Below, one piece after another: positions 52,848 to 61,901 of a stretch of 64,000 nt of DNA (position 1 is the stretch's first letter; each line of letters opens with the position of its first letter). Location of the stretch: positions 62,001 through 126,000 of the forward strand of contig NZ_JAUSST010000007.1 of assembly GCF_030812415.1 (NCBI RefSeq), in the 5' to 3' direction. The notes beneath the pieces are model-generated. The model saw only the letters and a program-made list of their open reading frames with translations, had not been told where the DNA came from and did no database searches. A program made the translations under genes and the position numbers. Source of the DNA: Paenibacillus harenae. Lineage in GTDB: Bacteria > Bacillota > Bacilli > Paenibacillales > Paenibacillaceae.

Positions 52848-53579
52848 CTACGGATACAGCTTTAGCGCTTTATCCGTAAGACGGTAGGAGCGAATTCGTT
52901 GCCCACCAGCAACTGGCTCTATTATTTCGAGGCTTCTCAAACGATCCAAATATTTATATATCGTCGTGCGGTCCTTACCCAGCAACCCCCTCGCCTCCTT
53001 CGGACTAAACTCGAACCCTTGCCCATGCTTAAGCGCCCATCTTAGCAATTCGCGCAAAATCGCCGGGAGTTCGAGATCGGCTACCTGCCGTCTCCCTACG
53101 CCGTAGAACTTACCCAGCATCTGCTGAATGAATTGCTGGCATTGCCTTGGTTTATCGACAACGTCGTCGTAAGAGAATCGAATTACCTTCCAATCGTCCA
53201 ACATGAGCTGGTTCTGCCTAAAGCGATCGTCCCCGAACGTTCGTCGCGATGCGTTTCGATGGTGTCCCCCATAACCGTCGATTTCAATGGAGATGCGCTG
53301 TCCCCCTCGAATATACGCAAAATCAAGAAAACGGCTGCCGTCGCGATAATCGTTTACCTCGTACTCAGGATGCAGATCATCAAGGCTTCCTACGACCGGC
53401 CACCAAACGTTACGAACGAAAGAATGCTCGCCATGATCGTTACGCTCAACTAACCTGCGTCTGCGCTCGCTTGCCATGTCCCGCTTCTCCATATGCGACG
53501 CGATCCACTTTCCGTAAGCCTGATCTACCTCGCTCCCCTTCCCCCTCAACTGCTGCTCGCGCTCGATAGACGCCATCAT
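52848..53579 (-). CDS. DUF559-like nuclease-fold protein with C-terminal winged helix
   Basis: About 243 residues. The middle has SRFLDFAYIRGGQRISIEID followed by GYGGHH and, after a short gap, FRQNQLMLDDWKVIRFSYDD: an Asp, an Glu-x-Asp and a later basic/aromatic block as in DUF559/Vsr-type restriction-like folds. The last 80 residues form a winged helix (FEFSPKEARGLLGKDRTTIY, LEIIEPVAGGQRIRSYRLTD). The ATG at 53579 lies eight bases after GGGGAG; a longer frame crosses a terminator and is not used. It ends where the 124-bp array begins. The role is unknown; a DNA-binding nuclease or its inactive descendant. Confidence 0.65.
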   Translation of the reverse strand: MMASIEREQQLRGKGSEVDQAYGKWIASHMEKRDMASERRRRLVERNDHGEHSFVRNVWWPVVGSLDDLHPEYEVNDYRDGSRFLDFAYIRGGQRISIEIDGYGGHHRNASRRTFGDDRFRQNQLMLDDWKVIRFSYDDVVDKPRQCQQFIQQMLGKFYGVGRRQVADLELPAILRELLRWALKHGQGFEFSPKEARGLLGKDRTTIYKYLDRLRSLEIIEPVAGGQRIRSYRLTDKALKLYP

Positions 53580-53606
53580 CCCCATTACTCCCCTTTTAGC
53601 ATTAAA

Positions 53607-53658
53607 ATAAAAAAACACCGTTCTCCCGGACGTAATTGTCCAAGGATGAACGGTGTGC
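53607..53658 (-). terminator. Terminator of the Nudix gene
   Basis: Arms ACACCGTTC and GAACGGTGT with inner CGGACG/TGTCC pairing. The minus strand continues with seven T. Confidence 0.88.
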
Positions 53659-53800
53659 TTCACCAAATGTTACTTTCATAAAAATCGATCATGCCATTTT
53701 TTATCATTATAAATCATTCATCAATGTTAGTCATTAGTCATGCTGCTAACTAACTTGCAACGACGCAAAACAATGCAAAAGCATATGCCCATCCATCTTA

Positions 53801-54358
53801 CTAAGCCCGGAACAACCCATACCCGTTCAACGGTACGACCGGGTTCGCGTCCTGTAGCAAGCCCTCCGAGCGGGCGCCATAGGCGACGTCCACGAGCCAG
53901 CGGGTGAAGCCTGCCACGTTCATCGCCTCCATCTCCTCCAAGGAGAAGAAGCCCGCCGCATCGACCTCCACGCCGTCAGGCGTCGGTTCGCCGCTCGCGT
54001 AATCCATATCGAATGCGATATAAATATTATGTATGCCTCTCGGCTGATCGCGAAGCGCCACGATGCTTTTGACGACGGCTTCTACGCCGCATTCCTCCTG
54101 CACCTCTCTGCGAATCGTCTCTTCAATCGGCTCCAACTGCTCGATATACCCGCCCGGATTCGTCCAGTAGCCTTTGCCGGGCTCTTGCGCCCTGCGAACG
54201 AGCAGGAGCTTGTCCTCCTTCATGACGAGCGCGCCTACCCCGATGCTGTAATTCCCCCAGTGGACATAGCTGCAGGATGTGCAGGCTTTTCTAACCGTCC
54301 CATCGACGTCGCGCGACTCCATCTTGCTGCCGCATGTGATGCAAAAATTCACTTCCAC
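53801..54358 (-). CDS. Nudix hydrolase with zinc ribbon
   Basis: 185 residues from a GTG six bases after AGGGGTG. Two CxxC pairs (FCITCGSK and ACTSCSYVHW) form an N-terminal zinc ribbon like that of NADH pyrophosphatase (NudC). The Nudix box is complete: GGYIEQLEPIEETIRREVQE followed by ECG. It probably hydrolyses a nucleoside diphosphate derivative; the NADH-specific SQPWPFPxS motif after the box is not present, so NudC identity is not claimed. The longer frame with ATG at 54388 lacks a ribosome site. Confidence 0.85.
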   Translation of the reverse strand: MEVNFCITCGSKMESRDVDGTVRKACTSCSYVHWGNYSIGVGALVMKEDKLLLVRRAQEPGKGYWTNPGGYIEQLEPIEETIRREVQEECGVEAVVKSIVALRDQPRGIHNIYIAFDMDYASGEPTPDGVEVDAAGFFSLEEMEAMNVAGFTRWLVDVAYGARSEGLLQDANPVVPLNGYGLFRA

Positions 54359-54453
54359 CTCTGTCACCCCTGATCTAATGTAACTCATCTACTCGGAACT
54401 AGGAACTCGTCACTCCGCACTCCACGCTCTTCGATCGCCCTCGATACCCATTC

Positions 54454-55434
54454 TTACTTTCGAGGCAATCGATAGACAGCCAGCGGCTTGCCATAGCGGA
54501 ACGGATTGCTAATCTCATCCAGCTCCTCAGCAACTGCGGCATCCAACGAAATCTCGGCGCTCTTCAGATTATCTTCCAGCTGTTGCTCCCCAGTTGCCCC
54601 TACGATAACCGTCGAGACAGCCGGCCGCCCCATAAGCCAAGCGAGCGACATCACGCCGGGGCTCATTCCCGCCTTCTCGCTCAGCGCGACAACCCGATCG
54701 CTCAGCGCAAGCGTCTGCTCCGTAATGAACCGGCCGAAACTCGGATCGGCCGAAGCGCGCGAGCCTTCGGGCGCTCGAACCGCAGCGCTGTATTTCCCCG
54801 TCAATATGCCCCCCGCAAGCGGAAAATAAGGAATAATGCCGACGCCTTGATCCAGACACATCGGAATAAGCTCCTTCTCGGGCGTTCGATCGGCAAGCGA
54901 ATAGCTCGTTTGCGTCGAGACGAACCGATTCAGTCCGAGCCGGTCGCTGATGCCAAGCGCCTTCATCAGCTCCCACGCATAATAGTTGGATGCGCCGATA
55001 TAACGAACCTTGCCCGACCGAATCATGTCCTCGAGAGTCCGCAACGTTTCCTCAAGCGGCGTGTCCGGATCGAACGTATGGATTTGGTAGAGGTCGATAT
55101 AATCCGTTTTGAGCCGCTTCAAGCTCTGTTCCAATTCTGTCTGCAAGTGGTACCGCGAGGATCCGCGCTCATTGTCGCCCGGTCCGCGGACGAGACCGGC
55201 CTTCGTTGCGAGTACAACCTGTTGACGCTTCCCTGCAAGCGCTTCTCCGATGATTCGCTCCGATTCCGTGCCCGCATATATATTCGCCGTGTCGATAAAA
55301 TTAATGCCCCGCTCTATCGCCAGGTCGATGATCCGCTTCGACGCATCGTCATCCGCTCGCTTGCCGAACGCGTTCGTGCCAAGTCCAAGCGCGGAAACCT
55401 TCAATCCGCTGTTGCCCAATCTACGATATTGCAT
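54454..55434 (-). CDS. Aldo/keto reductase (YghZ/Kv-beta-like group)
   Basis: 326 residues. NFIDTANIYAG (Asp, Tyr), VVLATKAGLVRG (Lys) and DLYQIHTFDPDTPLEETL (His) give the catalytic set; YIGASNYYAWELMKAL and TVIVGATGEQQLEDNLKSA complete the NADPH fold. The ATG at 55434 begins the usual MQYRRLGNSGL. It is divergent from the helicase gene. The substrate is unknown. It is only distantly like the other aldo/keto reductase at 36365. Confidence 0.9.
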   Translation of the reverse strand: MQYRRLGNSGLKVSALGLGTNAFGKRADDDASKRIIDLAIERGINFIDTANIYAGTESERIIGEALAGKRQQVVLATKAGLVRGPGDNERGSSRYHLQTELEQSLKRLKTDYIDLYQIHTFDPDTPLEETLRTLEDMIRSGKVRYIGASNYYAWELMKALGISDRLGLNRFVSTQTSYSLADRTPEKELIPMCLDQGVGIIPYFPLAGGILTGKYSAAVRAPEGSRASADPSFGRFITEQTLALSDRVVALSEKAGMSPGVMSLAWLMGRPAVSTVIVGATGEQQLEDNLKSAEISLDAAVAEELDEISNPFRYGKPLAVYRLPRK

Positions 55435-55613
55435 ATCCCATAACACTCCTTCCGCCTACGAAATAACTTAATTATACTGCAAACGGCCGCCGATGCCATA
55501 CTTGCATCCCCCTATAAAGAAGTCCTCCCTATGATGTGTTAAAATAACGGATATACTCTTTTCCCTATCAGATATCCGATTCGTATTTTCAAATAAAAAG
55601 GAATGAACCGGTT

Positions 55614-58600
55614 ATGAGTTTTCGACTTACGAAACGCATCATCAAATTGTTATGCGGCGAGACTTCCTTTGCCAGAGGCGAAGCGCTCCAGCAGGAAGGA
55701 AAAGTGGCGCTAACCTCGGAAGACGCCACCGCTTCCGTTCACCTCTACGAGGCTGTTGTCTCCGGCAACAACCGTTATGAAATAACCGTCAACATAGACG
55801 GCAACGGCGACGTTGACGCGGAATGCACCTGTCTTGCCTTCTATTCGTCCGACAAACTGTGCAAGCATGTCGCGGGCGTGCTGCTGCATATCCACGAGCA
55901 GCAATTCGGGGAAGATTCGCCCGTTCATTCCTATTCCTATAATCTCGACACCCAGGACAAGCAGCAGCCAACGTTCACAGACCGCTCGGAAAGCCGATCC
56001 TCCCAGCGTTACAAGCAACAGCAGATCCGCGCCGCCGAAGACGACAACCGGCTCGTAACCGGCTTGCTTGGCCTATTCGGCGACAGGCCGGCCAGACCGA
56101 CGGGCGCAGGCGCACTCTTCGACTCCAGGATGCAGCTTGAGGCCGAATTCACGATTAAGCTGCATGCTTACGGCAATCGCAAGCTGATGTTCGGCATCGA
56201 GCTGAAGGCCGGACCGAAGCGTCCCTATATCGTGCAGCGGATTAGAGATTTTCTCAATTGCGTGGACCGGAGAAAGCCATACCCGTTCTCGAAGCATTTT
56301 ATTTACGATCCCGCCATTCACTGCTTCCGCCAAGAAGACGATGCGGTCCTGCAGCGGCTCATACGCATTTACCGCAACGAATCATTGATCCGGGAGAGCG
56401 CGCTAGGTTTGTCCGGCGGTAACAGAACCGCTGGCGGAGACCGCATGCTGCTCATTCCTCCGGCCTCATGGGAAGAGCTGCTGCACGCTCTCGGTCAAGC
56501 CCCCGCAGCAACAATCGAGCAAGACGGACGCCTCTATGCAGGCGTAACCGTCACGGACGAGGCGATCCCGCTGCAATTCCGCTTCGATCAGGCTGAAACC
56601 ACTACCGCCGACAGCTGCCTGCTTGAGGTTCAAGGACTCGAGCAGCTAGCTGTTATGGAAGACTACGGAATCGTCCTATCCCAGGGCAAGCTGCTGAAGA
56701 CGGCGAGCGAACAATGCCACCGATTAGCCGAGCTAAAGCAAATGCTCGAACAAGCGGACAAGCAGCAGTTGACCATTGCATCCGCGCAGATCGAGCCTTT
56801 TATGGAAAAGGTTATCCCGGGCCTCATGAAGCTCGGTACCGTCCATATCTCCGAAGCGGTGTCCAAACGCATTATTCGAATGCCGCTGCGGGCCAAGCTT
56901 TATCTCGACCGCATCAAAGACCGCCTGCTGATCGGCATGGAATTTCATTATGGCCGCCACATCATTAATCCGCTGAACGTCGAATCGACGAAGCGCGCTT
57001 CAGACCGTATTCTTATGCGGGACGGCGAGCAAGAACGGCGCATTATGTCGCTCATGGAGCAGGACAGCTTCGGGAAAACGGAAGGCGGCTACTTCATAGA
57101 CGACGAGGATGCCCAGTACGAGTTTCTGTACCATATTGTGCCGGAGCTCGAGAAGCTGGCCGAAATTCATGCCACCGGCGCCGTTAAGATCAGGCTATTC
57201 GCCGAGCATGCCCCGCCGCGTGTCCGGATAGACGTCGATGAGCGAACGGACTGGCTTGCCTTCACCTTCAACATCGACGGCATTCCGGAAGGCGAAATTA
57301 AAGGTATTCTGAAGTCACTCAGCGAGAAACGCCGGTATTACCGCATGCCGAATGGCGCGCTTATGCCGCTCGAAACCGAGCAGTTCCAAGAAATCATCCG
57401 CCTTATTAATGAATTAGGCTTCGTAAGCGACGAGCTGCTCGGACAGTACATGCGAATTCCGGCGGTCCGCGGGCTTCGACTTGCCGATCGGCAGTCTCAA
57501 AGCGATACGGTCAAGCTCGGCAAGACGCTTCGCCAGCTGCTGGACAACTTGCGCAATCCCGACAACCTTGAATTCACCGTTCCTCCTACGCTTGCAGGCA
57601 TCCTTCGCGATTATCAGGCGTACGGCTACCAATGGATGCGGACGCTCGCCCACTACCGATTCGGCGGCATCCTCGCCGACGATATGGGCCTTGGCAAGAC
57701 TATTCAAAGCATCGCCTTCGTCGTCTCCATGCTCCCGGAAATACGAAGCGAAGGGATGCCGGCAATTATCGTCTCGCCCGCCTCGCTCATCTACAACTGG
57801 CGGAACGAGCTTCACCGCTTCGCCCCGGAGGTTCGCGTCGTTATCGCCGACGGCACGAAGGAGGAGCGCAACGACATCGTAAGCCATGCATCAAGCGCCG
57901 CGCGGGCCGACGTCATCATTACGTCCTACCCGCTGCTGCGCAGAGACATTCTGCAATATGCGGACCAAACTTTCCATACGCTCATCCTGGATGAAGCGCA
58001 AGCGTTCAAGAACTACGCGACGCAGACGGCGCAAGCCGTCAAAGCGCTGCAGGCGCGACATCGCTTCGCGCTTACTGGAACGCCGGTCGAGAACGGCTTA
58101 GAGGAGCTATGGTCGATCTTCGACGTCGTCTTCCCGCAGCTGTTCCCTGGCCGCAGGCAATTCGGCGAGCTGCAGCGCGAGACGATCGCGCGGCGCATCC
58201 GCCCGTTCCTGCTGCGCCGCCTTAAGCGCGATGTGCTTGGCGAGCTGCCGGAGAAGATCGAGTCCATCCAGACGTCCGAGCTGCTGCCGGAACAGAAGAA
58301 GCTGTACGTCGCCTATTTGGCCGAGCTGCGGCAGGATACCGTACAGCATCTGAACAAAGACAGCTTCAACAAGCATCGGATTCGCATCTTGGCAGGCATT
58401 ACGAGACTTCGTCAGCTTTGCGATCATCCTGCATTGTTCGTCGAGGGCTACCAAGGCAGCTCCGCCAAGCTGGAGCAGTTGCTCGAGATTATCGAGGAAT
58501 GCCGAAGCGCGGGCAAGCGAATGCTCATCTTCTCGCAATTCACACAGATGCTCGGCATCATCGCACGCGAGCTTGCCGATCAAGGCGTATCGCATTTCTA

Positions 58601-58991
58601 TCTCGACGGGAGCACGCCCGCTGCCGAGCGCGTCGAGCTGTGCAGCCGGTTCAACGCCGGTGAGCGGGAACTGTTCCTGCTGTCCCTTAAGGCAGGCGGA
58701 ACCGGTCTGAATCTAACCGGTGCAGACACCGTCGTGCTGTACGACTTATGGTGGAATCCCGCCGTCGAGCAGCAGGCTGCCGACCGCGTGCATCGCATCG
58801 GGCAGCGCAACGTCGTTCAGATCATTCGCCTCGTCACGCAAGGAACGATCGAGGACAAGATGGTCGACCTGCAGCAGCGCAAGCTGAACCTCATCGACGA
58901 AGTCGTGCAGCCCGGCGGAGAGAAAGAGCTTACCTCTCTGACCGAGCAGGATGTGCGCGAACTGCTTATGCTGGAGGGCCCTGCCGTTTGA
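55614..58991 (+). CDS. SWI2/SNF2-family helicase with SWIM zinc finger
   Basis: 1125 residues. A SWIM finger lies near the start (C71, C73, C83, H85 in CTCLAFYSSDKLCKH). A long middle domain follows, typical of bacterial SNF2_assoc proteins. The ATPase has the Walker A DDMGLGKT (about 689), DEAQ (about 793) and ALTGTPVENGLEELWSIFD, and the second helicase lobe has LLSLKAGGTGLNLTGAD and DRVHRIGQ. It is a cytoplasmic dsDNA translocase; bacterial members are thought to help recycle RNA polymerase or remodel DNA-protein complexes. The start follows AAAGGA. The lipoate ligase gene follows at 60 bases. Confidence 0.92.
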   Translation: MSFRLTKRIIKLLCGETSFARGEALQQEGKVALTSEDATASVHLYEAVVSGNNRYEITVNIDGNGDVDAECTCLAFYSSDKLCKHVAGVLLHIHEQQFGEDSPVHSYSYNLDTQDKQQPTFTDRSESRSSQRYKQQQIRAAEDDNRLVTGLLGLFGDRPARPTGAGALFDSRMQLEAEFTIKLHAYGNRKLMFGIELKAGPKRPYIVQRIRDFLNCVDRRKPYPFSKHFIYDPAIHCFRQEDDAVLQRLIRIYRNESLIRESALGLSGGNRTAGGDRMLLIPPASWEELLHALGQAPAATIEQDGRLYAGVTVTDEAIPLQFRFDQAETTTADSCLLEVQGLEQLAVMEDYGIVLSQGKLLKTASEQCHRLAELKQMLEQADKQQLTIASAQIEPFMEKVIPGLMKLGTVHISEAVSKRIIRMPLRAKLYLDRIKDRLLIGMEFHYGRHIINPLNVESTKRASDRILMRDGEQERRIMSLMEQDSFGKTEGGYFIDDEDAQYEFLYHIVPELEKLAEIHATGAVKIRLFAEHAPPRVRIDVDERTDWLAFTFNIDGIPEGEIKGILKSLSEKRRYYRMPNGALMPLETEQFQEIIRLINELGFVSDELLGQYMRIPAVRGLRLADRQSQSDTVKLGKTLRQLLDNLRNPDNLEFTVPPTLAGILRDYQAYGYQWMRTLAHYRFGGILADDMGLGKTIQSIAFVVSMLPEIRSEGMPAIIVSPASLIYNWRNELHRFAPEVRVVIADGTKEERNDIVSHASSAARADVIITSYPLLRRDILQYADQTFHTLILDEAQAFKNYATQTAQAVKALQARHRFALTGTPVENGLEELWSIFDVVFPQLFPGRRQFGELQRETIARRIRPFLLRRLKRDVLGELPEKIESIQTSELLPEQKKLYVAYLAELRQDTVQHLNKDSFNKHRIRILAGITRLRQLCDHPALFVEGYQGSSAKLEQLLEIIEECRSAGKRMLIFSQFTQMLGIIARELADQGVSHFYLDGSTPAAERVELCSRFNAGERELFLLSLKAGGTGLNLTGADTVVLYDLWWNPAVEQQAADRVHRIGQRNVVQIIRLVTQGTIEDKMVDLQQRKLNLIDEVVQPGGEKELTSLTEQDVRELLMLEGPAV

Positions 58992-59051
58992 ACGACGTGC
59001 CGCATCGGAGTATAATGCGTTGTAACCTTATATACCGGAGGAGAAAGACCT

Positions 59052-60041
59052 ATGCGTTTCATAAGCAATAACAACATCACCGATCCAACGCTCAATTTGG
59101 CCTTGGAAGAATATATTCTTCGATCGTTGCCCGACAACGACGACTATTTGCTGTTTTACATCAACGAGCCCTCGATCATTATCGGCAAAAATCAAAATAC
59201 GGTCGAAGAGGTCAACGCGGAGTATGTCGAAGCGAATAAGCTGCATGTCGTACGGCGGTTGTCGGGCGGCGGCGCCGTGTATCACGATCTCGGCAACCTG
59301 AACTTCAGCTTCATCATGAAGGATGACGGTCAGTCGTTCCACAACTTCAAGAAGTTCACCGAGCCGGTCGTCCGGGCGCTTCGTAAACTCGGCGTCGAGG
59401 CCGAAATGACGGGACGCAACGACCTGCAGGTCGGCGAGCGCAAAATATCGGGCAACGCGCAGTTTTCCACCAAAGGCAAGATGTTCAGCCACGGCACGCT
59501 GCTGTTCGATTCGGAGATCGAGAACGTCGTCTCCGCGCTTAAGGCGAATGCCGAGAAATATGTGTCGAAATCGACAAAATCCATCCGAAGCCGCGTAGCC
59601 AATATTACGGAATTTCTGTCCGAGCCGATCACAATCGAGCAATTCCGCCAGCATATTCTGGCATCCATCTTCGAGGATCAGAGCGAAATCCCGTTCTACG
59701 AGCTGACCGAGCAGGACTGGGCGAATGTGCAAAAACTAGCGGACGAGCGTTACCGCAGCTGGGAATGGAACTACGGGCGCTCGCCTGCCTTCAATATGCG
59801 CCAAACGAAGCGAATCGAGGGTGCAGGGACGTTCGACGTGCGACTGCAAGTCGAGGAAGGCGTCATCGTAGACGCCGTCATCTTCGGCGATTTCTTCGGG
59901 CGAGGCGACAGCAGCGAAATCGCTCGGCGGCTCGTCGGCACGCGCTACGATGCCGCTGCGCTGAAAGAGCTCGTGAGCGGCATCGATCTGCCGTACTACT
60001 TCGGACCTGTTACGCAGGAGCAATGGCTCGAGCTCCTCTGA
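59052..60041 (+). CDS. lplJ: Lipoate--protein ligase
   Basis: 329 residues. Conserved blocks are IGKNQNTVEEVN, VRRLSGGGAVYHDLGNLNFS, GRNDLQVGERKISGNAQ and the C-terminal accessory domain, as in LplJ/LplA. It uses ATP to attach scavenged lipoate to the E2 and GcvH proteins. The start follows GGAGGAG and a terminator follows. Confidence 0.93.
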   Translation: MRFISNNNITDPTLNLALEEYILRSLPDNDDYLLFYINEPSIIIGKNQNTVEEVNAEYVEANKLHVVRRLSGGGAVYHDLGNLNFSFIMKDDGQSFHNFKKFTEPVVRALRKLGVEAEMTGRNDLQVGERKISGNAQFSTKGKMFSHGTLLFDSEIENVVSALKANAEKYVSKSTKSIRSRVANITEFLSEPITIEQFRQHILASIFEDQSEIPFYELTEQDWANVQKLADERYRSWEWNYGRSPAFNMRQTKRIEGAGTFDVRLQVEEGVIVDAVIFGDFFGRGDSSEIARRLVGTRYDAAALKELVSGIDLPYYFGPVTQEQWLELL

Positions 60042-60053
60042 GGAACCAACAGA

Positions 60054-60090
60054 ACAGCCCTGCTCCTATTACGGCAGCAGGGCTGTTTCC
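60054..60090. terminator. Terminator between lplJ and the MFS gene
   Basis: Arms ACAGCCCTGCT and AGCAGGGCTGT followed by TTCCATTT on the plus strand. The MFS gene ends on the minus strand at 60093. Confidence 0.8.
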
Positions 60091-60092
60091 AT

Positions 60093-61265
60093 TTACTGAG
60101 CAACCGGGCGACTGCTTCTCTTCCTCCTGAGCGACAACGACAACGCGGCAGCAGCTAAGCCGAGCAATGCCGCTCCGCTTGCGAACCAAGGATGATAGAG
60201 GACGGTATCGATCGCATTGACGGCCGCTCCTCCCGCTCCGGCGCCAAGAGAAATGCCCAGATGGATGATGGACAGGTTGATGCTGAGCACAAAGTTGGAA
60301 GACCGGGGCGATTGCTGGATGAAGTACATATTAAGCGCCGGTGCCGTCATAAAGACCGAGCTCATCCATAACGCCAGCAGCACGAGCACGACAATGGGCG
60401 CCATCGTGAAGACGGGTACGAACGCAAGGGCAAGCGCAGTAAGAACCAAGCTGCCGACGATCATTTGCCCAGCGCCCCATTTATCCGCTCCATACCCCCC
60501 GATCCGCGAACCCAATGCGCCGAACACGCCGAGCATCAGCATGATTCCGCCAAGCGCCACGTTGTTCATATGAAGTATATCGGTCAGGAACGGTGCAATG
60601 TACGTTAACAGCACCGCATTGCTTACGCATGCCATAAGCGAAATGAGAAGACCGCTGCTGATTGCTGGGTTACTCAACACGGTTAGCTGCGATCGGAATG
60701 ATGCTTGCGCATCCCCTTCGATTTGCGGCAGCAAGCGGAGCAAGATGAATAGAATGACCAGGCTAAGAGCCCCTAGTACAAGGAAGATCGCCCTCCATCC
60801 CCACCAATCGGCAATGGCGACGCCAAGAGGGACGCCAAGCGCCATCGCAGCGCTGAAGCCGAAAGCAATCGTCCCAATCGCGGCACCGATCCGGTTCGGA
60901 GAAACAAGCTTTGCAGCCGAGCTAATGGCGACGACGGTGTACACGCCGGCGCTGGCTCCAAGAATAATTCGCGACACGATAAGCGTCTCGTAATTGAAGC
61001 TTGCGACCGCAACGAGACTGCCGATGATATATACGGCTATAGCCCCCGCCAACACTTTTTTGCGGGTCCAACGCGATGTCAAAGCAATGAGGAACGGCGT
61101 GCCAATCGCGAATGATAGCGAGAAGGCCGTCACCAGCTGCCCCGCCAAGGCTAACGAGACACCCAAGTCGCCAGCTATCGCACTCACAACGCCGGATACG
61201 ACAAGCTCCGCCGCTCCAACCAGAAACGCGCCTAACGCGATTACGTAAACAAGAAATTTATTCAT
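60093..61265 (-). CDS. MFS transporter, DHA1/AraJ-like
   Basis: 390 residues with 12 membrane segments. LVTAFSLSFAIGTPFLIALTSRWTRKKVL is split over segment 2 and the following loop, the usual motif A region, and WWGWRAIFLVLGAL marks segment 6. It belongs to the arabinose-efflux/YdhP-like drug:H+ antiporter group. The ATG at 61265 follows GGAGG. It is divergent from the HxlR regulator at 61440, which probably represses it. The exported substrate is unknown. Confidence 0.9.
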   Translation of the reverse strand: MNKFLVYVIALGAFLVGAAELVVSGVVSAIAGDLGVSLALAGQLVTAFSLSFAIGTPFLIALTSRWTRKKVLAGAIAVYIIGSLVAVASFNYETLIVSRIILGASAGVYTVVAISSAAKLVSPNRIGAAIGTIAFGFSAAMALGVPLGVAIADWWGWRAIFLVLGALSLVILFILLRLLPQIEGDAQASFRSQLTVLSNPAISSGLLISLMACVSNAVLLTYIAPFLTDILHMNNVALGGIMLMLGVFGALGSRIGGYGADKWGAGQMIVGSLVLTALALAFVPVFTMAPIVVLVLLALWMSSVFMTAPALNMYFIQQSPRSSNFVLSINLSIIHLGISLGAGAGGAAVNAIDTVLYHPWFASGAALLGLAAAALSLSLRRKRSSRPVAQ

Positions 61266-61383
61266 TCCTTCCTCCACCCTTCCATCTCTGCAAAATAATC
61301 GAATGTTTCACTTGCATTTACTCGATTGATTGTCATTATAATGAGGTAACGATATTAATGTAAGAAGGCAAAATATTTGGACA

Positions 61384-61422
61384 TTGTCCGGATAAATGGA
61401 TCTACTTACTATAAGTAAGTAG
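61384..61422 (+). promoter_or_regulatory. hxlR promoter with palindromic operator
   Basis: TTGTCC (61384-61389) and TACTAT (61407-61412) are 17 bases apart. The palindrome CTACTTAC-N5-GTAAGTAG covers 61402-61422, over the -10 box. The operator resembles known HxlR-family sites and suggests autoregulation and control of the MFS gene. Confidence 0.75.
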
Positions 61423-61439
61423 AAGGAAGGATGACGGCT

Positions 61440-61817
61440 ATGAACAAACCAGCGGAAAAGAAAGAAAAGAAAGAGGAAGAGGTTCAAGAACTATCTTCAA
61501 TCTGCGAGGTATTGCGAATACTCGGGGCGAAATGGTCTTTCCTTGTCATCGCCGAGCTGAACAAAGGTCCGCAACGCTTCAAGCAGTTGCAACGAAACGT
61601 GGCAGTCGTGAAGACGCAGTCGCTGACGGACACGCTGCGCCATTTGGAGAAGATGGGCATCGTTAATCGCGAAGTATTTCCGACCGTGCCGGTAACGGTT
61701 GAATATTCGCTCACGGACAAAGGGAAAGACTTTCGTTATGCGCTTAATGAAATGGATATATGGATGCAAAAATGGGGCAAAAAGCAGCTTACGGATGACG
61801 TAGCCACTAGCAGCTAA
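61440..61817 (+). CDS. HxlR family transcriptional regulator
   Basis: 125 residues. The winged helix has the family's SSICEVLRILGAKWSFLVIA with its conserved Cys, then RFKQLQRNVAVVKTQSLTDT and LEKMGIVNREVF. The head is very Lys/Glu-rich. The Cys suggests redox or electrophile sensing as in YodB/CatR. The ATG at 61440 follows GGAAGG; an earlier ATG at 61431 is possible. Confidence 0.88.
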   Translation: MNKPAEKKEKKEEEVQELSSICEVLRILGAKWSFLVIAELNKGPQRFKQLQRNVAVVKTQSLTDTLRHLEKMGIVNREVFPTVPVTVEYSLTDKGKDFRYALNEMDIWMQKWGKKQLTDDVATSS

Positions 61818-61838
61818 CAACCAAAACCCCAAATCAAA

Positions 61839-61880
61839 GAAGCTGAGATAGCCGTCTTATTGACGTCATTCTCAGCTTCT
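61839..61880. terminator. Inverted repeat between convergent hxlR and SDR genes
   Basis: Arms AGAAGCTGAGA and TCTCAGCTTCT with a T-rich tail only on the minus strand. Probably ends the SDR transcript. Confidence 0.65.
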
Positions 61881-61901
61881 CGACCATTGCATCCCCGTTG
61901 T

